DNA from: Oscillibacter sp. 1-3
GTDB taxonomy: Bacteria > Bacillota > Clostridia > Oscillospirales > Oscillospiraceae
Assembly (NCBI RefSeq): GCF_000403435.2
Contig: NZ_KE159711.1
Span: 66,002 to 130,001, forward strand
Direction: 5' to 3'
Length of the DNA stretch: 64,000 nt
Position 1 is the first letter of the stretch, and every line of letters starts with the position of its first letter. The notes beneath the pieces were generated by a model, which searched no databases, was not told the origin of the DNA, and saw only the letters and a list, made by a program, of their open reading frames with translations. Shown piece after piece: positions 24,681-33,545 of this stretch. The translations under genes and the position numbers were made by a program.

Positions 24681-25013
24681 TTTTCTAAAATGAGGATGCC
24701 AAATTAAAGCCGTAATATACCTCCTATGCTTTGACACCGGATTCTCCGGAGAAGGCCCGGATTTGCGGCGGAGATGAAAAAGACAGACTTCTCACCGGGC
24801 ATAAAATCCGCACCGGACCGGTGACTGAAATGGACAGACGGAATCAGTCCCGCAGATACAAAGAAATAATTCACTCTGGACCCTTTGTTTCTATGCGGTT
24901 TTGTTTTTTGTCCCCACCATATATTGGCCCCTTCTTTTTCCGGGTAAAGAGCGCGAAATGTATTAACAAGGCCGGAAGAAAGTAATTCCTCAAAGTTGGC
25001 TTTGCTTTTTGGC
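24681..25013. other. Non-coding stretch without recognisable features
   Basis: Between the stem-loop upstream of the recombinase gene and the exonuclease fragment I see no gene, tRNA or clear regulatory repeat. Short open frames here have no family signatures. Together with the two gene fragments to the right it looks like decayed sequence between the switchable cluster and the catabolic operon. Confidence 0.5.
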
Positions 25014-25232
25014 TTAAATAGAAAGAATACCGTCCATATCTACATTCTGATTTTTTCGATAACTATCTATGGCCTTCCGAGTTATGTTGTTGAAATCCCC
25101 AGCCAGAATAACCGGCTGGGGAAAGCTTGCAATGTACTCGCGCAGGGTATGATCCCACTCGTTTTGATAACTAAAGCGTTCAGGCTCGAAATAGGTGTGG
25201 AGGCTGGGGACATATGCGCTAAAAAATAGTCT
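25014..25232 (-). pseudogene. Exodeoxyribonuclease III/AP-endonuclease family fragment
   Basis: On the minus strand an open frame of about 70 codons ends at 25014-25016 and contains SAYVPSLHTYF, EWDHTLREYI and PVILAGDFNN. These are the internal YVP, W-x-x-x-x-R-x-Y and GD(F/L)N motifs of the ExoIII/EEP family. The N-terminal catalytic Glu region and the C-terminal SDH motif are absent, and an in-frame stop closes it upstream. It is therefore an internal fragment, not a working nuclease. Confidence 0.7.
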
Positions 25233-25311
25233 TCATATTCAAGATAGTGTCTACACAAGATTGGAAGAACATGGTAAATGGATGCATTCAGAGAAAGAAG
25301 AGGGAGAAGAG

Positions 25312-25560
25312 ATGGAAGCTTCGTGTCATCGCCATGACATCAGTGGCAAAGTGCGGGCCCTGATGGAGCCGCATCTGCCTGGACAACGCGGCCAATGGGA
25401 AGGAATCACCCAGGATAACCGACGTTTTATCAATGCAGTATTTGGGGTACTGCGCACCGGAGTGCCTGGCGTGACCTGCCGCCAGATTATGGGAAATGGG
25501 GCAGTGTTCACCAACGCTTCATCCGGTGGCGCAAAAGCGGACGCTTGCTTCAAAAAAGGA
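25312..25560 (+). pseudogene. IS5-type transposase N-terminal fragment with frameshift
   Basis: From ATG 25312 the frame gives HDISGKVRALMEPHLPGQRGQW and TQDNRRFINAVFGVLRTGVP, matching the N-terminus of IS5/IS4-group transposases. At about 25469 one base appears to be missing: the continuation WRDLPPDYGKW and VHQRFIRWRKSGR lies in the next frame. Homology stops near 25550, where a terminator hairpin begins. The DDE catalytic domain is absent, so this is an inactive remnant. Confidence 0.75.
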
Positions 25561-25592
25561 GACACGCGGTGCGTGTCTCCTTTTTTGGCGCT
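25555..25592. terminator. Bidirectional intrinsic terminator
   Basis: A perfect stem, GGAGACACGC / GCGTGTCTCC, with a 3-base loop is flanked by A-run and T-run on both sides (AAAAAAGGAG ... CTCCTTTTTT). It lies 65 bp downstream of the CoA-transferase stop on the minus strand and so probably ends the sigma-54 operon. Confidence 0.85.
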
Positions 25593-25657
25593 CCGGTACT
25601 TCTCAAGCAAGGTCCCATAGAAGGCCGTCCCATTTCCGCGGCCCCAGTCATCCACAC

Positions 25658-27229
25658 TCACCGCTTCATGTCCTGCCAGCGCAGTCCCATCCGTTCCGGC
25701 CGGAATATCCGCGGATCCATCTCTTTTACATCTTTGGAGATGCGGGGCGCAAAATCCATTTGCCCCAATATATCTCTCTCCAGATCCACGCCTGGAGCGA
25801 TTTCAATCAGGGTCATGCCCTCATGGCACAGCTTGAATACCGCTCTTTCTGTAATGTAGAGAACATGCTGCCCTGCCTTGCCGGAAAAGCGCCCGGAAAA
25901 GGTGATCTGCTGGACCTGGTTCACCAGTTTTTTTACCCGGCCCTCCTGTTTGATCCGCAGCTTTCCGCCCGCCGCCGCCGCTTTTAATCCATCTGCAGTC
26001 ATCGTTCCGCAGAAAATCACATTCTGCGTGGCCTGCGTAATATTGATAAAACCGCCTGCTCCCGCAATCCTGGGACCAAATTTTGAGACATTGACATTTC
26101 CCTCCCTGTCGGCCTCGGCCAATCCAAGGTAAGCAAGATCAAGTCCTCCTCCGTCATACGTGTCAAACTGTGTGGACTGGTCCAAAATGCACTCCGGGTT
26201 CAAAGACGCCCCAAAGCCGATCCCAGACACCGGAATTCCGCCGACGGGGCCGGACTCAATGGAGAGAGTCAGCCGGTCCCGCAGCCCCTCCTCTTCTGCC
26301 ACGGCGCCGACTCCCTCCGGAATACCGATTCCCAAGTTGATTACCGCATCCGGAATCAGCTCCATAGCGGCACGGCGGCAGATAATTTTTTTCGCGTCCA
26401 AAGGCCGTTTTCCGGCGGCGGTACGGATCAGCATCCGGCAGTCTCCGCAATACCCCGGGTTGAACTGCTCGTCAAATGTCATCATGTGGTTTTCGGCGCT
26501 GGACACAGGTACCACATAATCCACCAGCGTGCCGGGAATATGGACCTTTCGCACATCGAGACTGCCGTAGGGAACCACCGCTCTCACCTGGACAAACACC
26601 CGGCCGCCGCAGTTTTTGACGGCTTGTGCCGCCTGCAAAGACTCCAGATAACAGGCCTCCTTCTCCATAGAGATGTTGCCTCGTTCGTCGGCATAGGTCC
26701 CCCGCAGAAAGGCAAAATCCGGCAATTTCAAATGCTTGTAATGCAGATATTCCATGCCGCCGATCTCAATGATCTCAGTAAAGTCCTCGGTAGTTGCGCC
26801 GTTCAGCTTTCCGCCCTCGAGCCGGGGGTCCACAAAGGTCTCCAGCCCAATGCGGGTGATCGTGGGCCGTTTGGCGGCGATGTCCCGGAACATATGGGAA
26901 ATGACGCCCTGGGGCAGGTTATACGCCTGGATTTTGTCGTGGGTGATGAGATCCTGCACACGCGGCGCCGGATTGAAATGTCCGCCGGCAATCCAGTCCA
27001 GCAGTCCCTCGTGCGCCAGGTGATTAAGCCCCTTGCCGCCTTTGTCGCCCTGGCCCGACGAGTGTATCCAGCTCAGATGCCTCGGCTCGCCCGTCTCCAA
27101 AAACCGCTTTTCCAGCTCCAGCAGCAATTCCTCGGCGACATCGTTTCCGCCCATGCCCTGAGAACAGCCGGTTTGATGGGAGTCAATCAGTCCGGCGGCC
27201 TCTGCCGAGGAGATAATTTTTACGCTCAT
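25658..27229 (-). CDS. Acyl-CoA:carboxylate CoA-transferase, family I (YdiF/propionate CoA-transferase-like)
   Basis: This 523-aa single-chain family I CoA-transferase has fused alpha and beta halves. The catalytic Glu lies in LTLSIESGPVGG in the second half, with the glycine-rich INLGIGIPEGVG and NPECILDQSTQFD. Such enzymes swap CoA between acyl-CoA and acetate, propionate or related acids, activating the imported substrate without ATP. ATG 27229 has GGAGG seven bases upstream; an earlier in-frame ATG at 27250 has no site. Last gene of the operon; a terminator follows. Confidence 0.9.
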   Translation of the reverse strand: MSVKIISSAEAAGLIDSHQTGCSQGMGGNDVAEELLLELEKRFLETGEPRHLSWIHSSGQGDKGGKGLNHLAHEGLLDWIAGGHFNPAPRVQDLITHDKIQAYNLPQGVISHMFRDIAAKRPTITRIGLETFVDPRLEGGKLNGATTEDFTEIIEIGGMEYLHYKHLKLPDFAFLRGTYADERGNISMEKEACYLESLQAAQAVKNCGGRVFVQVRAVVPYGSLDVRKVHIPGTLVDYVVPVSSAENHMMTFDEQFNPGYCGDCRMLIRTAAGKRPLDAKKIICRRAAMELIPDAVINLGIGIPEGVGAVAEEEGLRDRLTLSIESGPVGGIPVSGIGFGASLNPECILDQSTQFDTYDGGGLDLAYLGLAEADREGNVNVSKFGPRIAGAGGFINITQATQNVIFCGTMTADGLKAAAAGGKLRIKQEGRVKKLVNQVQQITFSGRFSGKAGQHVLYITERAVFKLCHEGMTLIEIAPGVDLERDILGQMDFAPRISKDVKEMDPRIFRPERMGLRWQDMKR

Positions 27230-27280
27230 TTTATGGCCTCCGCAAATCATTTGTATGGGTATCCGCAGTCCGCAAAGCGG

Positions 27281-27700
27281 TCACATGATGTATTCCTGTC
27301 CCTCTCCGGTAATCACCAGCTCCTGATTCTGATTGAAGCACTCCGTCCTGATCCTCACACGGCGCTTTTCCTCCAGCTTTTCTATGACGGTGGCCGCCGC
27401 CGTAATCGTGTCGCCAATATACACCGGCTTGATGAATTTCAGAGTCTGTCCGGAGTATACGTTTCCAAACGTCGCCTTTGTCATAACCGCAGAGATCAAT
27501 CCGGCCACCATCAGCCCCGGAACGACGATGTTTTCAAAGCGGGTCGTTTTGCTGTACTCTGCGTCGATATGGATGGGATTCATATCCCCTGTCAGGCCGA
27601 CCCACAAAACCACATCCGTCTGTGTCATGGTTTTGGTAAAGCGGACCTCGTCGCCGATCTGTATATCATCCCAACGCTTGACTTTCGAGCTGTAATTCAC
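27281..27700 (-). CDS. MaoC-like hot-dog hydratase/dehydratase
   Basis: The roughly 140-aa protein has the (R)-specific hydratase signature TGDMNPIHID with the catalytic Asp and His, followed by NIVVPGLMVAGLIS and VYIGDTITAAATV. It should hydrate an enoyl-CoA or dehydrate an (R)-3-hydroxyacyl-CoA. GTG 27700 is eight bases from AGGAG; GTG 27709 is an alternative. It lies between the iron alcohol dehydrogenase and the CoA-transferase. Confidence 0.88.
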   Translation of the reverse strand: MNYSSKVKRWDDIQIGDEVRFTKTMTQTDVVLWVGLTGDMNPIHIDAEYSKTTRFENIVVPGLMVAGLISAVMTKATFGNVYSGQTLKFIKPVYIGDTITAAATVIEKLEEKRRVRIRTECFNQNQELVITGEGQEYIM

Positions 27701-27896
27701 TGTGCGCACTCCTCTCCGCTTCTATAGTTAAACTTGAAAAACAGCAGAGCTGTTTTCGGGCGGGCAAAGCCCGCCGGCGTATAAAACACACCGGATCTGA
27801 CTATGAAATCCAAGCCATGGCCGCTTTCAGCGGCCTGTAACGGCGGATATGCCGTCACGCTTAAAAATAATTTTAACTCTTTTCAAGTTCCTTGGA

Positions 27897-29051
27897 TTAT
27901 AAAAGCTGCCGGTAAATCTCCGCTGCGTCTGCCGGAGTGATCTCCCGCCTGTTGTTCACCAGCAGCCGGGAGGCCTCCATTCCCCCGGAGACCAGCTGCG
28001 GCAGGTCCTCACTCCGCACGCCGAGCTCCGTCAGACTGGTGGGAATATCCAAATGCCGCACGATCTCCTCCAGACGGGCAATCAATGCCTCGCTCTTTTC
28101 CTCCGCGGTGACCGCGCCGCCCCGAATACAGCGGTCATAGGCCTCCGCAAATTTATCGCGGCAGGCAGGCTCGTTAAACCGCATAACCGGTGCCAGCAAA
28201 ACCGCATTGGAAACTCCGTGGGGGATATGGTATCTCCCGCCCAGGGGATAGCTCAGAGCATGCACCGCCGTACAGCCGGATGCGGCGATGGCAATGCCCG
28301 CATAAAAGCTGGCGATCTGTACGCTGCGTTTGGCAGCAATGTCATCCGGAGAGTCACAGGCCGGTTGGATATGGTTGAGGATCAAATCCAGCGCCTCCAG
28401 CGCATAGAGGTCGCTGAACGGGTTTGCCTTACGGCTGGTAAAGCACTCAATCGCGTGGGCCAGCGCGTCGACGCCTGTGGCTGCGGCGATCTTCCGGGGC
28501 AGATCTTTTACCATGGCCACATCCAAGATCACGTAGTCTGCGATCATATCCCCGTTGACAATGCCGACTTTCAGCTGCTTTTCCGGCACGGCGACAATCG
28601 CATTGGGCGTCGCCTCGGAGCCGGTGCCTGCAGTAGTTGGAATCATCAGCGTCCGCAGGCACTTCCTGGCCCGGGCGGGGTTGTCCAGCAATTCCTTGAC
28701 TCCGTATTCCTCGGTCATCAAAATGCTTGCCAGTTTGGCGGTATCCATCACGCTCCCGCCGCCGGCCGCAATGATAAAATCCGCTTTGGCGGCCTTGCAT
28801 TGGTCTACCAGCTTCTGCGCCTCCATATAGGACGGTTCCGGCGGCAGATCGTCCAGAACACAGTATTCTGCACCGGCTCCACGGATTTTTTCCAGGGGAA
28901 TGTCCAGCAAACCCGCCCTTTCAACCCCCTTATCCGCAAAAACCGCGGCTTTTTTCACACCGTTGGCAGCCAGTATGCGGCCGATTTTATCCAGCGCATC
29001 CTCGCCGCCGTACACGGTGTCCGGCAGCTTTAATTCATATTTTGAGAGCAT
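27897..29051 (-). CDS. Iron-containing alcohol dehydrogenase
   Basis: The 384-aa group III alcohol dehydrogenase has GGGSVMDTAK (NAD loop), TTAGTGSEATPNAIV and the metal-binding histidines in DALAHAIECF and AVHALSYPLGGRYHIPHG. Relatives include 4-hydroxybutyrate, lactaldehyde and 1,3-propanediol dehydrogenases, so it probably oxidises or reduces a hydroxyacid or aldehyde in this pathway. GGAGG precedes the ATG. A 164-bp palindromic element separates it from tctA upstream, and a 196-bp gap containing small hairpins (27730-27770) separates it from the MaoC gene. Confidence 0.92.
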   Translation of the reverse strand: MLSKYELKLPDTVYGGEDALDKIGRILAANGVKKAAVFADKGVERAGLLDIPLEKIRGAGAEYCVLDDLPPEPSYMEAQKLVDQCKAAKADFIIAAGGGSVMDTAKLASILMTEEYGVKELLDNPARARKCLRTLMIPTTAGTGSEATPNAIVAVPEKQLKVGIVNGDMIADYVILDVAMVKDLPRKIAAATGVDALAHAIECFTSRKANPFSDLYALEALDLILNHIQPACDSPDDIAAKRSVQIASFYAGIAIAASGCTAVHALSYPLGGRYHIPHGVSNAVLLAPVMRFNEPACRDKFAEAYDRCIRGGAVTAEEKSEALIARLEEIVRHLDIPTSLTELGVRSEDLPQLVSGGMEASRLLVNNRREITPADAAEIYRQLL

Positions 29052-29146
29052 AGCCGCTCCTCCTTGTCATTACGTCTGCCCAATAGAGCGCGCGGAAAAT
29101 ATCCGGACGGCTCCGGCAAAACTGATCTTCTGCGCTTCCGTCTCAC

Positions 29147-29310
29147 TAGGCCATGTTTGAAAAAAGGCGGAATGCCCAACGGCGAGAGATTTTTTTGCCA
29201 ATCAAGGCAAATTTTTGCAGGCGGGCTGACGCCCGGCAAGAACATTTAACGCAGAGTGCCGGATCAAGATCCACCGTTTGGGCGTTTTGACTTTTTTCAA
29301 ACATGGCCTA
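29147..29310. repeat. 164-bp palindromic repeat element, copy 1
   Basis: It begins TAGGCCATGTTTGAAAAAA and ends with the inverted TTTTTTCAAACATGGCCTA. A second internal stem, GCAGGCGGGC / GCCCGGC, lies in the middle. Copies of the same length occur at 37251-37414 (same orientation) and 60255-60418 (opposite). The TA at each end could be a duplicated TA target, as with mariner-type MITEs. Short open frames inside it encode no recognisable protein. It sits inside the catabolic operon between tctA and the alcohol dehydrogenase. Confidence 0.9.
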
Positions 29311-29345
29311 ACCTTCCGCAGCAGCGGACTTTCCCGGGAAAGCCG

Positions 29346-30851
29346 TCAGGCTCCTGTCCTTTTCCCCTGCTTTCTGCGCTCGCTTCGCCTTTTTAAGAGC
29401 GTGGGCAAAACCAGCATCAGGACGGAAAAAATCAGCAGTCCGACGGAAATGGGCTTGCTGAACAGGGAGATGAAATTACCCTGGTTTGCAATCAGCGCCG
29501 TGCGCATATTGCTCTCGATGATATTCCCCAGAATGTAGCCCAGCACAACCGGTGCCAGAGCAAAGCCGTTGTTCACCAGAAAGTAACCCAACACACCTAC
29601 GCCCAGCAGCACCCAGCTGTCAAAGAGGCGATTATTCACCGTGATCGTTCCCACCACGCACATCAGCAGGATAATGGGAAACAGCAGGTTCATCGGAACA
29701 GCCAGAAGCTTGATAAATACCCTCATCAGCCTCATCTCCATCATGTACATCACCACATTGGCCAGGAGATAGGCGGCGAAGATGATTCCCACAACGTCCA
29801 CACTGCCGGTAAAGAGCAGAGGCCCTGGCTGAAGTCCATGGACGACCAGGCCGCCCAGCAGAATGGAGGTCACCAGGTCGCCGGGAATGCCCAGCGTCAT
29901 CATGGGAATGATGGCGCCGCCGCAGCAGGCGTTGTTGGCGGCCTCAGACGCCACGATCCCCTCCGGAGTGCCGGTGCCGAACGCCTCGGGGTGCGGGGAG
30001 GTCTGCATGGCCGTTGAATAGGACAGCATTGAAGCGGTGGCCTGCCCGATGCCGGGCAGAATTCCAATAAAGGTTCCAATCAACGAGGAGAGAATGTGGG
30101 TCTTTCCCGTGCCCTTCAGCAGCTCCTTTCCGGGAAACGCCCGGATTTTGCCCGGAGAAATGGTCTCAAATTTCTGATTGATGGACTTTAGCTGCGTCAG
30201 TACCTCCGTAACCGCAAACAGGCCCATCAGCACGTCCAAATTGTCCAAGCCCCCGTTGAGCTGCCACATGTCAAAGGTGAGCCGCGGCGTACCCATTACG
30301 GCGTCCATACCGACCATGGAGAGCACCATCCCGATAATTGCCGAGATCAGGCCCTTAACCATGTCTTTGGCGCAGAGGCTCACCACAACAGAGAGGCCCA
30401 TGAGCCCCATGGCAAAATACTCCCATGCGCCGAACATCAGCGCAGCCTTTGCAAGCTGTGGAGCGATAATCACCAGCGCCAGGGCGCTGAGCACTCCGCC
30501 GATAAACGACGAGAACACCCCCAGGGTCAGAGCATCCCCGGCGCGCCCCGTCCGCGCCATCGGACTGCCGTCAAAACAGGTGACAATCGATGCGGGTGAG
30601 CCGGGGATGTTGAGAAGCACCGCCGCAATCAGACCGCCGGAAATTCCGCCGACATAAATGCCGATCAGCGTTGTAATTCCCTCGTGCGCTGTCATGGCAA
30701 ACGTAAAGGGCAGTATGAGAGACACTCCCAGCGCAGCGGTCAGGCCCGGAATCGCGCCGAATACCATTCCAAAAAACACGCCGGCAATCAACAGCGCAAA
30801 TAACAGCGGTTCTTGAACAAAGCTCTGAATACCAGTCAGCAAAACACTCAA
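29346..30851 (-). CDS. tctA: Tripartite tricarboxylate transporter large permease TctA
   Basis: The 501-aa protein has about 11-12 membrane segments and the TctA signatures GAIPGLTAALGVSLILP, YVGGISGGLIAAVLLNIPGSPAS, GILPGIGQATAS and ASEAANNA. With TctB and the periplasmic-type TctC it forms a secondary, cation-driven uptake system for carboxylates. The start is read as TTG 30851 because AAAGGAG lies eight bases upstream. The gene order here is tctB-tctC-tctA, with a short palindromic repeat between tctC and tctA. Confidence 0.93.
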   Translation of the reverse strand: MSVLLTGIQSFVQEPLLFALLIAGVFFGMVFGAIPGLTAALGVSLILPFTFAMTAHEGITTLIGIYVGGISGGLIAAVLLNIPGSPASIVTCFDGSPMARTGRAGDALTLGVFSSFIGGVLSALALVIIAPQLAKAALMFGAWEYFAMGLMGLSVVVSLCAKDMVKGLISAIIGMVLSMVGMDAVMGTPRLTFDMWQLNGGLDNLDVLMGLFAVTEVLTQLKSINQKFETISPGKIRAFPGKELLKGTGKTHILSSLIGTFIGILPGIGQATASMLSYSTAMQTSPHPEAFGTGTPEGIVASEAANNACCGGAIIPMMTLGIPGDLVTSILLGGLVVHGLQPGPLLFTGSVDVVGIIFAAYLLANVVMYMMEMRLMRVFIKLLAVPMNLLFPIILLMCVVGTITVNNRLFDSWVLLGVGVLGYFLVNNGFALAPVVLGYILGNIIESNMRTALIANQGNFISLFSKPISVGLLIFSVLMLVLPTLLKRRSERRKQGKRTGA

Positions 30852-30987
30852 TGCGTCAATCTCCTTTCTGAAAAGCCGGCGCGCCGCGGCGGGGAGATCC
30901 CGCCGCGGGCGGCAAAGCGCCATAAGCCCGGAAACCGCATCAGATCAAGAGAGCGTATGTTATCCGTGCGGCCTTCGCCGGAATTTA

Positions 30988-31056
30988 GACTGTGTTTGAT
31001 AAATGTCAAAACGCCCAAGCGGCGGCTCTTTTTCCGCTGTTTATCAAACAAGGCTC
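30988..31056. repeat. Short (~70 bp) relative of the 164-bp palindromic element
   Basis: The outer arms TGTTTGATAAA / TTTATCAAACA and the internal AAAACGCCCAA resemble the ends of the 164-bp element, but the central ~100 bp are missing. It lies between tctC and tctA on the minus strand and would fold into a strong hairpin in the mRNA, perhaps affecting relative expression of the binding protein and permease. Confidence 0.65.
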
Positions 31057-31061
31057 AGCTC

Positions 31062-32081
31062 TTATTTTACCAGGCCGGCCCACTTCGTCAGATCGTTGAC
31101 GATGGCCGGAATGATGTCCCTCAGCTCGGCGCTGGTGCTGAAGGCCGGGGTATAGCCCAGACCCAGCAGCGTCTCCGAGCACTCCGGAGACTCGCAGGCG
31201 GCCTGGAGGGCGTCGGAGAGATAACTGACAACGGCCTCGTCGACGCCCCCGGTGGTCCAGATGCTCCGATGCAGGCCAAACTCGATGTCATAGCCCTGCT
31301 CCTTGAAAGTAGGCGCGTCAAAAAAGCTCACACGCTCGTCGGAGGAAACGCCCAAAACGCGCATATCGCCGGAATCTACCAGCGCCTTGATCTCGGAAAC
31401 CTGACAGATCACCGCGTCGTTGTCGCCGCCGAGAACAGCGGTGCGGGATTTGCTTCCGCCGTCATAGGGGACATAGGTAAACTCATAGCCGGCGACATCG
31501 GCCAGGCCAAAGGCGAAAAATTCGTTGGAACCGCCCTTGGAGGTGGAAGCTACGGTACACTTCGTGCCGGCCTCCTTGGCATAGGCCACAAAATCGTCAA
31601 AGGTCTGCCAGCTGGAGGCGGAGGCGACAGCCAGAACGTTGGCGTCCTCGGCCACTACGCAAAGAGGCGTCAATTCGGCGTACAGCTCGTCCTGCAAAGC
31701 CCCGGACATATACTGGGCAATCCACGCCTCCGGCGCTACAGATACCAGGGTATAGCCATCCGGGTCGGCGTTGAAGCACTCATAACTGCCGGTCAGGGCG
31801 TTGGCGCCCTCAATATTGGTGACCACCATAGTCTGCCTGCCCAGATCGATTTCCGCCGCAACCGCGCGGACCATCAGATCCGTACCGCCGCCGGCAGAAT
31901 AGGGCACAATGCAGTTGACGGATTCGACAGGGAAATTGAGGGCCGGCTTACCGGCATCGGGCGCAGCCGGATCGGCGTTGGGGCCTGCTGCGGACTGACC
32001 CGTATTTCCGGAACAGCCGGGCAGACAGGCCAGCAGCATGAGGACACCGAGCAGGAACGTGACAACTCTTTTCATCTTCAT
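31062..32081 (-). CDS. tctC: Tripartite tricarboxylate transporter substrate-binding lipoprotein TctC (Bug family)
   Basis: The 339-aa protein has a lipoprotein signal peptide (MKMKRVVTFLLGVL...CLPGC, Cys about residue 23) and the Bug-fold motifs VNCIVPYSAGGGTDLMVRAVA, GANALTGSYECFNADPDGYTL and GLHRSIWTTGG. It captures the carboxylate outside the membrane for TctAB. Start ATG 32081 has AAAAGGAG upstream. The ligand cannot be predicted from sequence. Confidence 0.93.
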   Translation of the reverse strand: MKMKRVVTFLLGVLMLLACLPGCSGNTGQSAAGPNADPAAPDAGKPALNFPVESVNCIVPYSAGGGTDLMVRAVAAEIDLGRQTMVVTNIEGANALTGSYECFNADPDGYTLVSVAPEAWIAQYMSGALQDELYAELTPLCVVAEDANVLAVASASSWQTFDDFVAYAKEAGTKCTVASTSKGGSNEFFAFGLADVAGYEFTYVPYDGGSKSRTAVLGGDNDAVICQVSEIKALVDSGDMRVLGVSSDERVSFFDAPTFKEQGYDIEFGLHRSIWTTGGVDEAVVSYLSDALQAACESPECSETLLGLGYTPAFSTSAELRDIIPAIVNDLTKWAGLVK

Positions 32082-32147
32082 AATTCGTTCTCCTTTTGTT
32101 TTATTTATGAATTGCCGTGCAGGCAAAACATTGCGCGTCCGTTTGCC

Positions 32148-32639
32148 TCAAAAAAGTTTGCCGGCGGGGAGCCTTACGCTTAAAACACGGGTAAACAGCA
32201 GTTCGGTAGCGGCAGTCGTGACCAGCGCCGCCGCCGCGTACATGAGGATATGAAGTACAAGGGCTCTCCCGGTATAGTCCAATTTACCCATCCGCTTGCT
32301 GTACACAAGAATCAAAATAGCCTCAAAGGCGAATGTGGAGACGGCAAAGCCCAGTGTATTCATGGAAACGAGATACAAAAACAGCATTATCACAGTGAAA
32401 ACGCCGTCTTTGCACCAGATTGGCTCGCATTTCTCCATGTCTCTTTTGAGAACAGCCCTGACAATCATGATCGCTGCCAGCGCCGCCAAAATGCCGAGCC
32501 ATATCCACAGATATACATCCGGTCGGGTAATAAAAACCGGATTGCCGCTGATCCGCATATCCAGGGTCTCAACCACTCCAAAAGCACAGCAGGCGATCAA
32601 AACAACGCCGTAGATTACATCACGCTTCCATTTTGCCAT
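32148..32639 (-). CDS. tctB: Tripartite tricarboxylate transporter small permease TctB
   Basis: The 163-aa protein has four hydrophobic helices and the loose TctB layout (basic N-terminus, YLWIWLGILAALAAIMIV, VFTVIMLFLYLVSMNTLGF). Identity rests on size, topology and position between the decarboxylase-like gene and tctC. Confidence 0.88.
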   Translation of the reverse strand: MAKWKRDVIYGVVLIACCAFGVVETLDMRISGNPVFITRPDVYLWIWLGILAALAAIMIVRAVLKRDMEKCEPIWCKDGVFTVIMLFLYLVSMNTLGFAVSTFAFEAILILVYSKRMGKLDYTGRALVLHILMYAAAALVTTAATELLFTRVLSVRLPAGKLF

Positions 32640-32657
32640 GAGCGCCTCCTAACGTCA

Positions 32658-33521
32658 TCACTCAACAATGTGCTGTGCATATACGTCGTTATGGGAGTAG
32701 ACGACAGACTTCTGTGCCCCCACATAACGTTTGAAATCCATATCGCACAGAAATTGGATAATGCGGGCATGGGCCGGAGAGTCCTTCCACTCCGGGCGGT
32801 GCCACACCAGCCGGCCGCGGCAGAATTGGCTCTCGGCGGGCGGGCAGTCCGATTGATCCATGTCAGCGGGCGGATTCCAGTCCGCAGGACCCAACACAGA
32901 ATAGCACGCGTCCGCCTCGGTGAAGGGTGCGCCGGTGCGGGGAACATATTTGAAGTGGAGCTTGCCCTTGTTTTCAGGATTGCAAAGGATCAGCCTCAAT
33001 GTCTCCGGGTCTTCCGGCTGGGCGTTGACATCCACGACCATCTCCAGGAAGGTAAATTTGTGTGAGGCAATGCTGCCTTTGGCAATGCCGTCCTCTTCCT
33101 TCATGGTTTCGATGAATCCAAAAATCTTGGAGTAGCCCAGCTGCTCCCTGCCGGTGAGAATCGCATCGGCAACATCCTCCCAGAGAACGGGCTCAAACAT
33201 CGCGGCAAACCGGTCCTTTTCTCCTTTGAACCAGACGGGGATCTCCACATGGACGATATTATAGCCCCCGCCCTGCAGCCAGGCGATGTTTTCCAGCTCG
33301 GAGAAGGTGATGACGACATGGGGGGAGAGAAGCGCATACTTCTCAGGCAGAATAGCCTCCAGGCATTGGGCGGAAACCTCGCATACCACCTTATAATGCG
33401 TTGTTTTTGTCGGCGAGTCGTAGACCCAGCGTCCTCCCTCGGGCTTTTGCCGGGGGGTGACGCAGGGGCCGAAGACCACCGGCATGGTGTACATTTTTCC
33501 TTCCTCGAATTTGAAGCTCAT
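32658..33521 (-). CDS. Acetoacetate-decarboxylase-like protein
   Basis: The 287-aa protein has the family core: VVITFSELENI, YNIVHVEIPVWFKG and GREQLGYSKIFGFI, where the Lys after the GRE motif aligns with the Schiff-base lysine of acetoacetate decarboxylase. The second lysine of the usual Lys-Lys pair is Ile here, so chemistry may differ; relatives act as aldolase-dehydratases or hydrolases on beta-keto or pyruvate-derived acids. It lies between the 3-hydroxyacyl-CoA dehydrogenase and tctB, suggesting it handles a keto acid from that pathway. Confidence 0.8.
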   Translation of the reverse strand: MSFKFEEGKMYTMPVVFGPCVTPRQKPEGGRWVYDSPTKTTHYKVVCEVSAQCLEAILPEKYALLSPHVVITFSELENIAWLQGGGYNIVHVEIPVWFKGEKDRFAAMFEPVLWEDVADAILTGREQLGYSKIFGFIETMKEEDGIAKGSIASHKFTFLEMVVDVNAQPEDPETLRLILCNPENKGKLHFKYVPRTGAPFTEADACYSVLGPADWNPPADMDQSDCPPAESQFCRGRLVWHRPEWKDSPAHARIIQFLCDMDFKRYVGAQKSVVYSHNDVYAQHIVE

Positions 33522-33545
33522 TTTAATATCTTCCTCTCTGTTTTC

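Noticed and set aside
24996..25229. Plus-strand 77-codon open frame
   Set aside because: It is the antisense of the ExoIII-family fragment; no family signature on the plus strand.
29030..29249. Short open frames on both strands inside the palindromic element (and near-identical ones at 36864-37349)
   Set aside because: They translate the repeat itself, recur with each copy and have no protein-family signature or ribosome site.
30813..32183. 456-codon plus-strand open frame
   Set aside because: It is antisense to tctC and the start of tctA, which have clear family motifs, lipoprotein signal and ribosome sites; the plus-strand protein has no recognisable domain.
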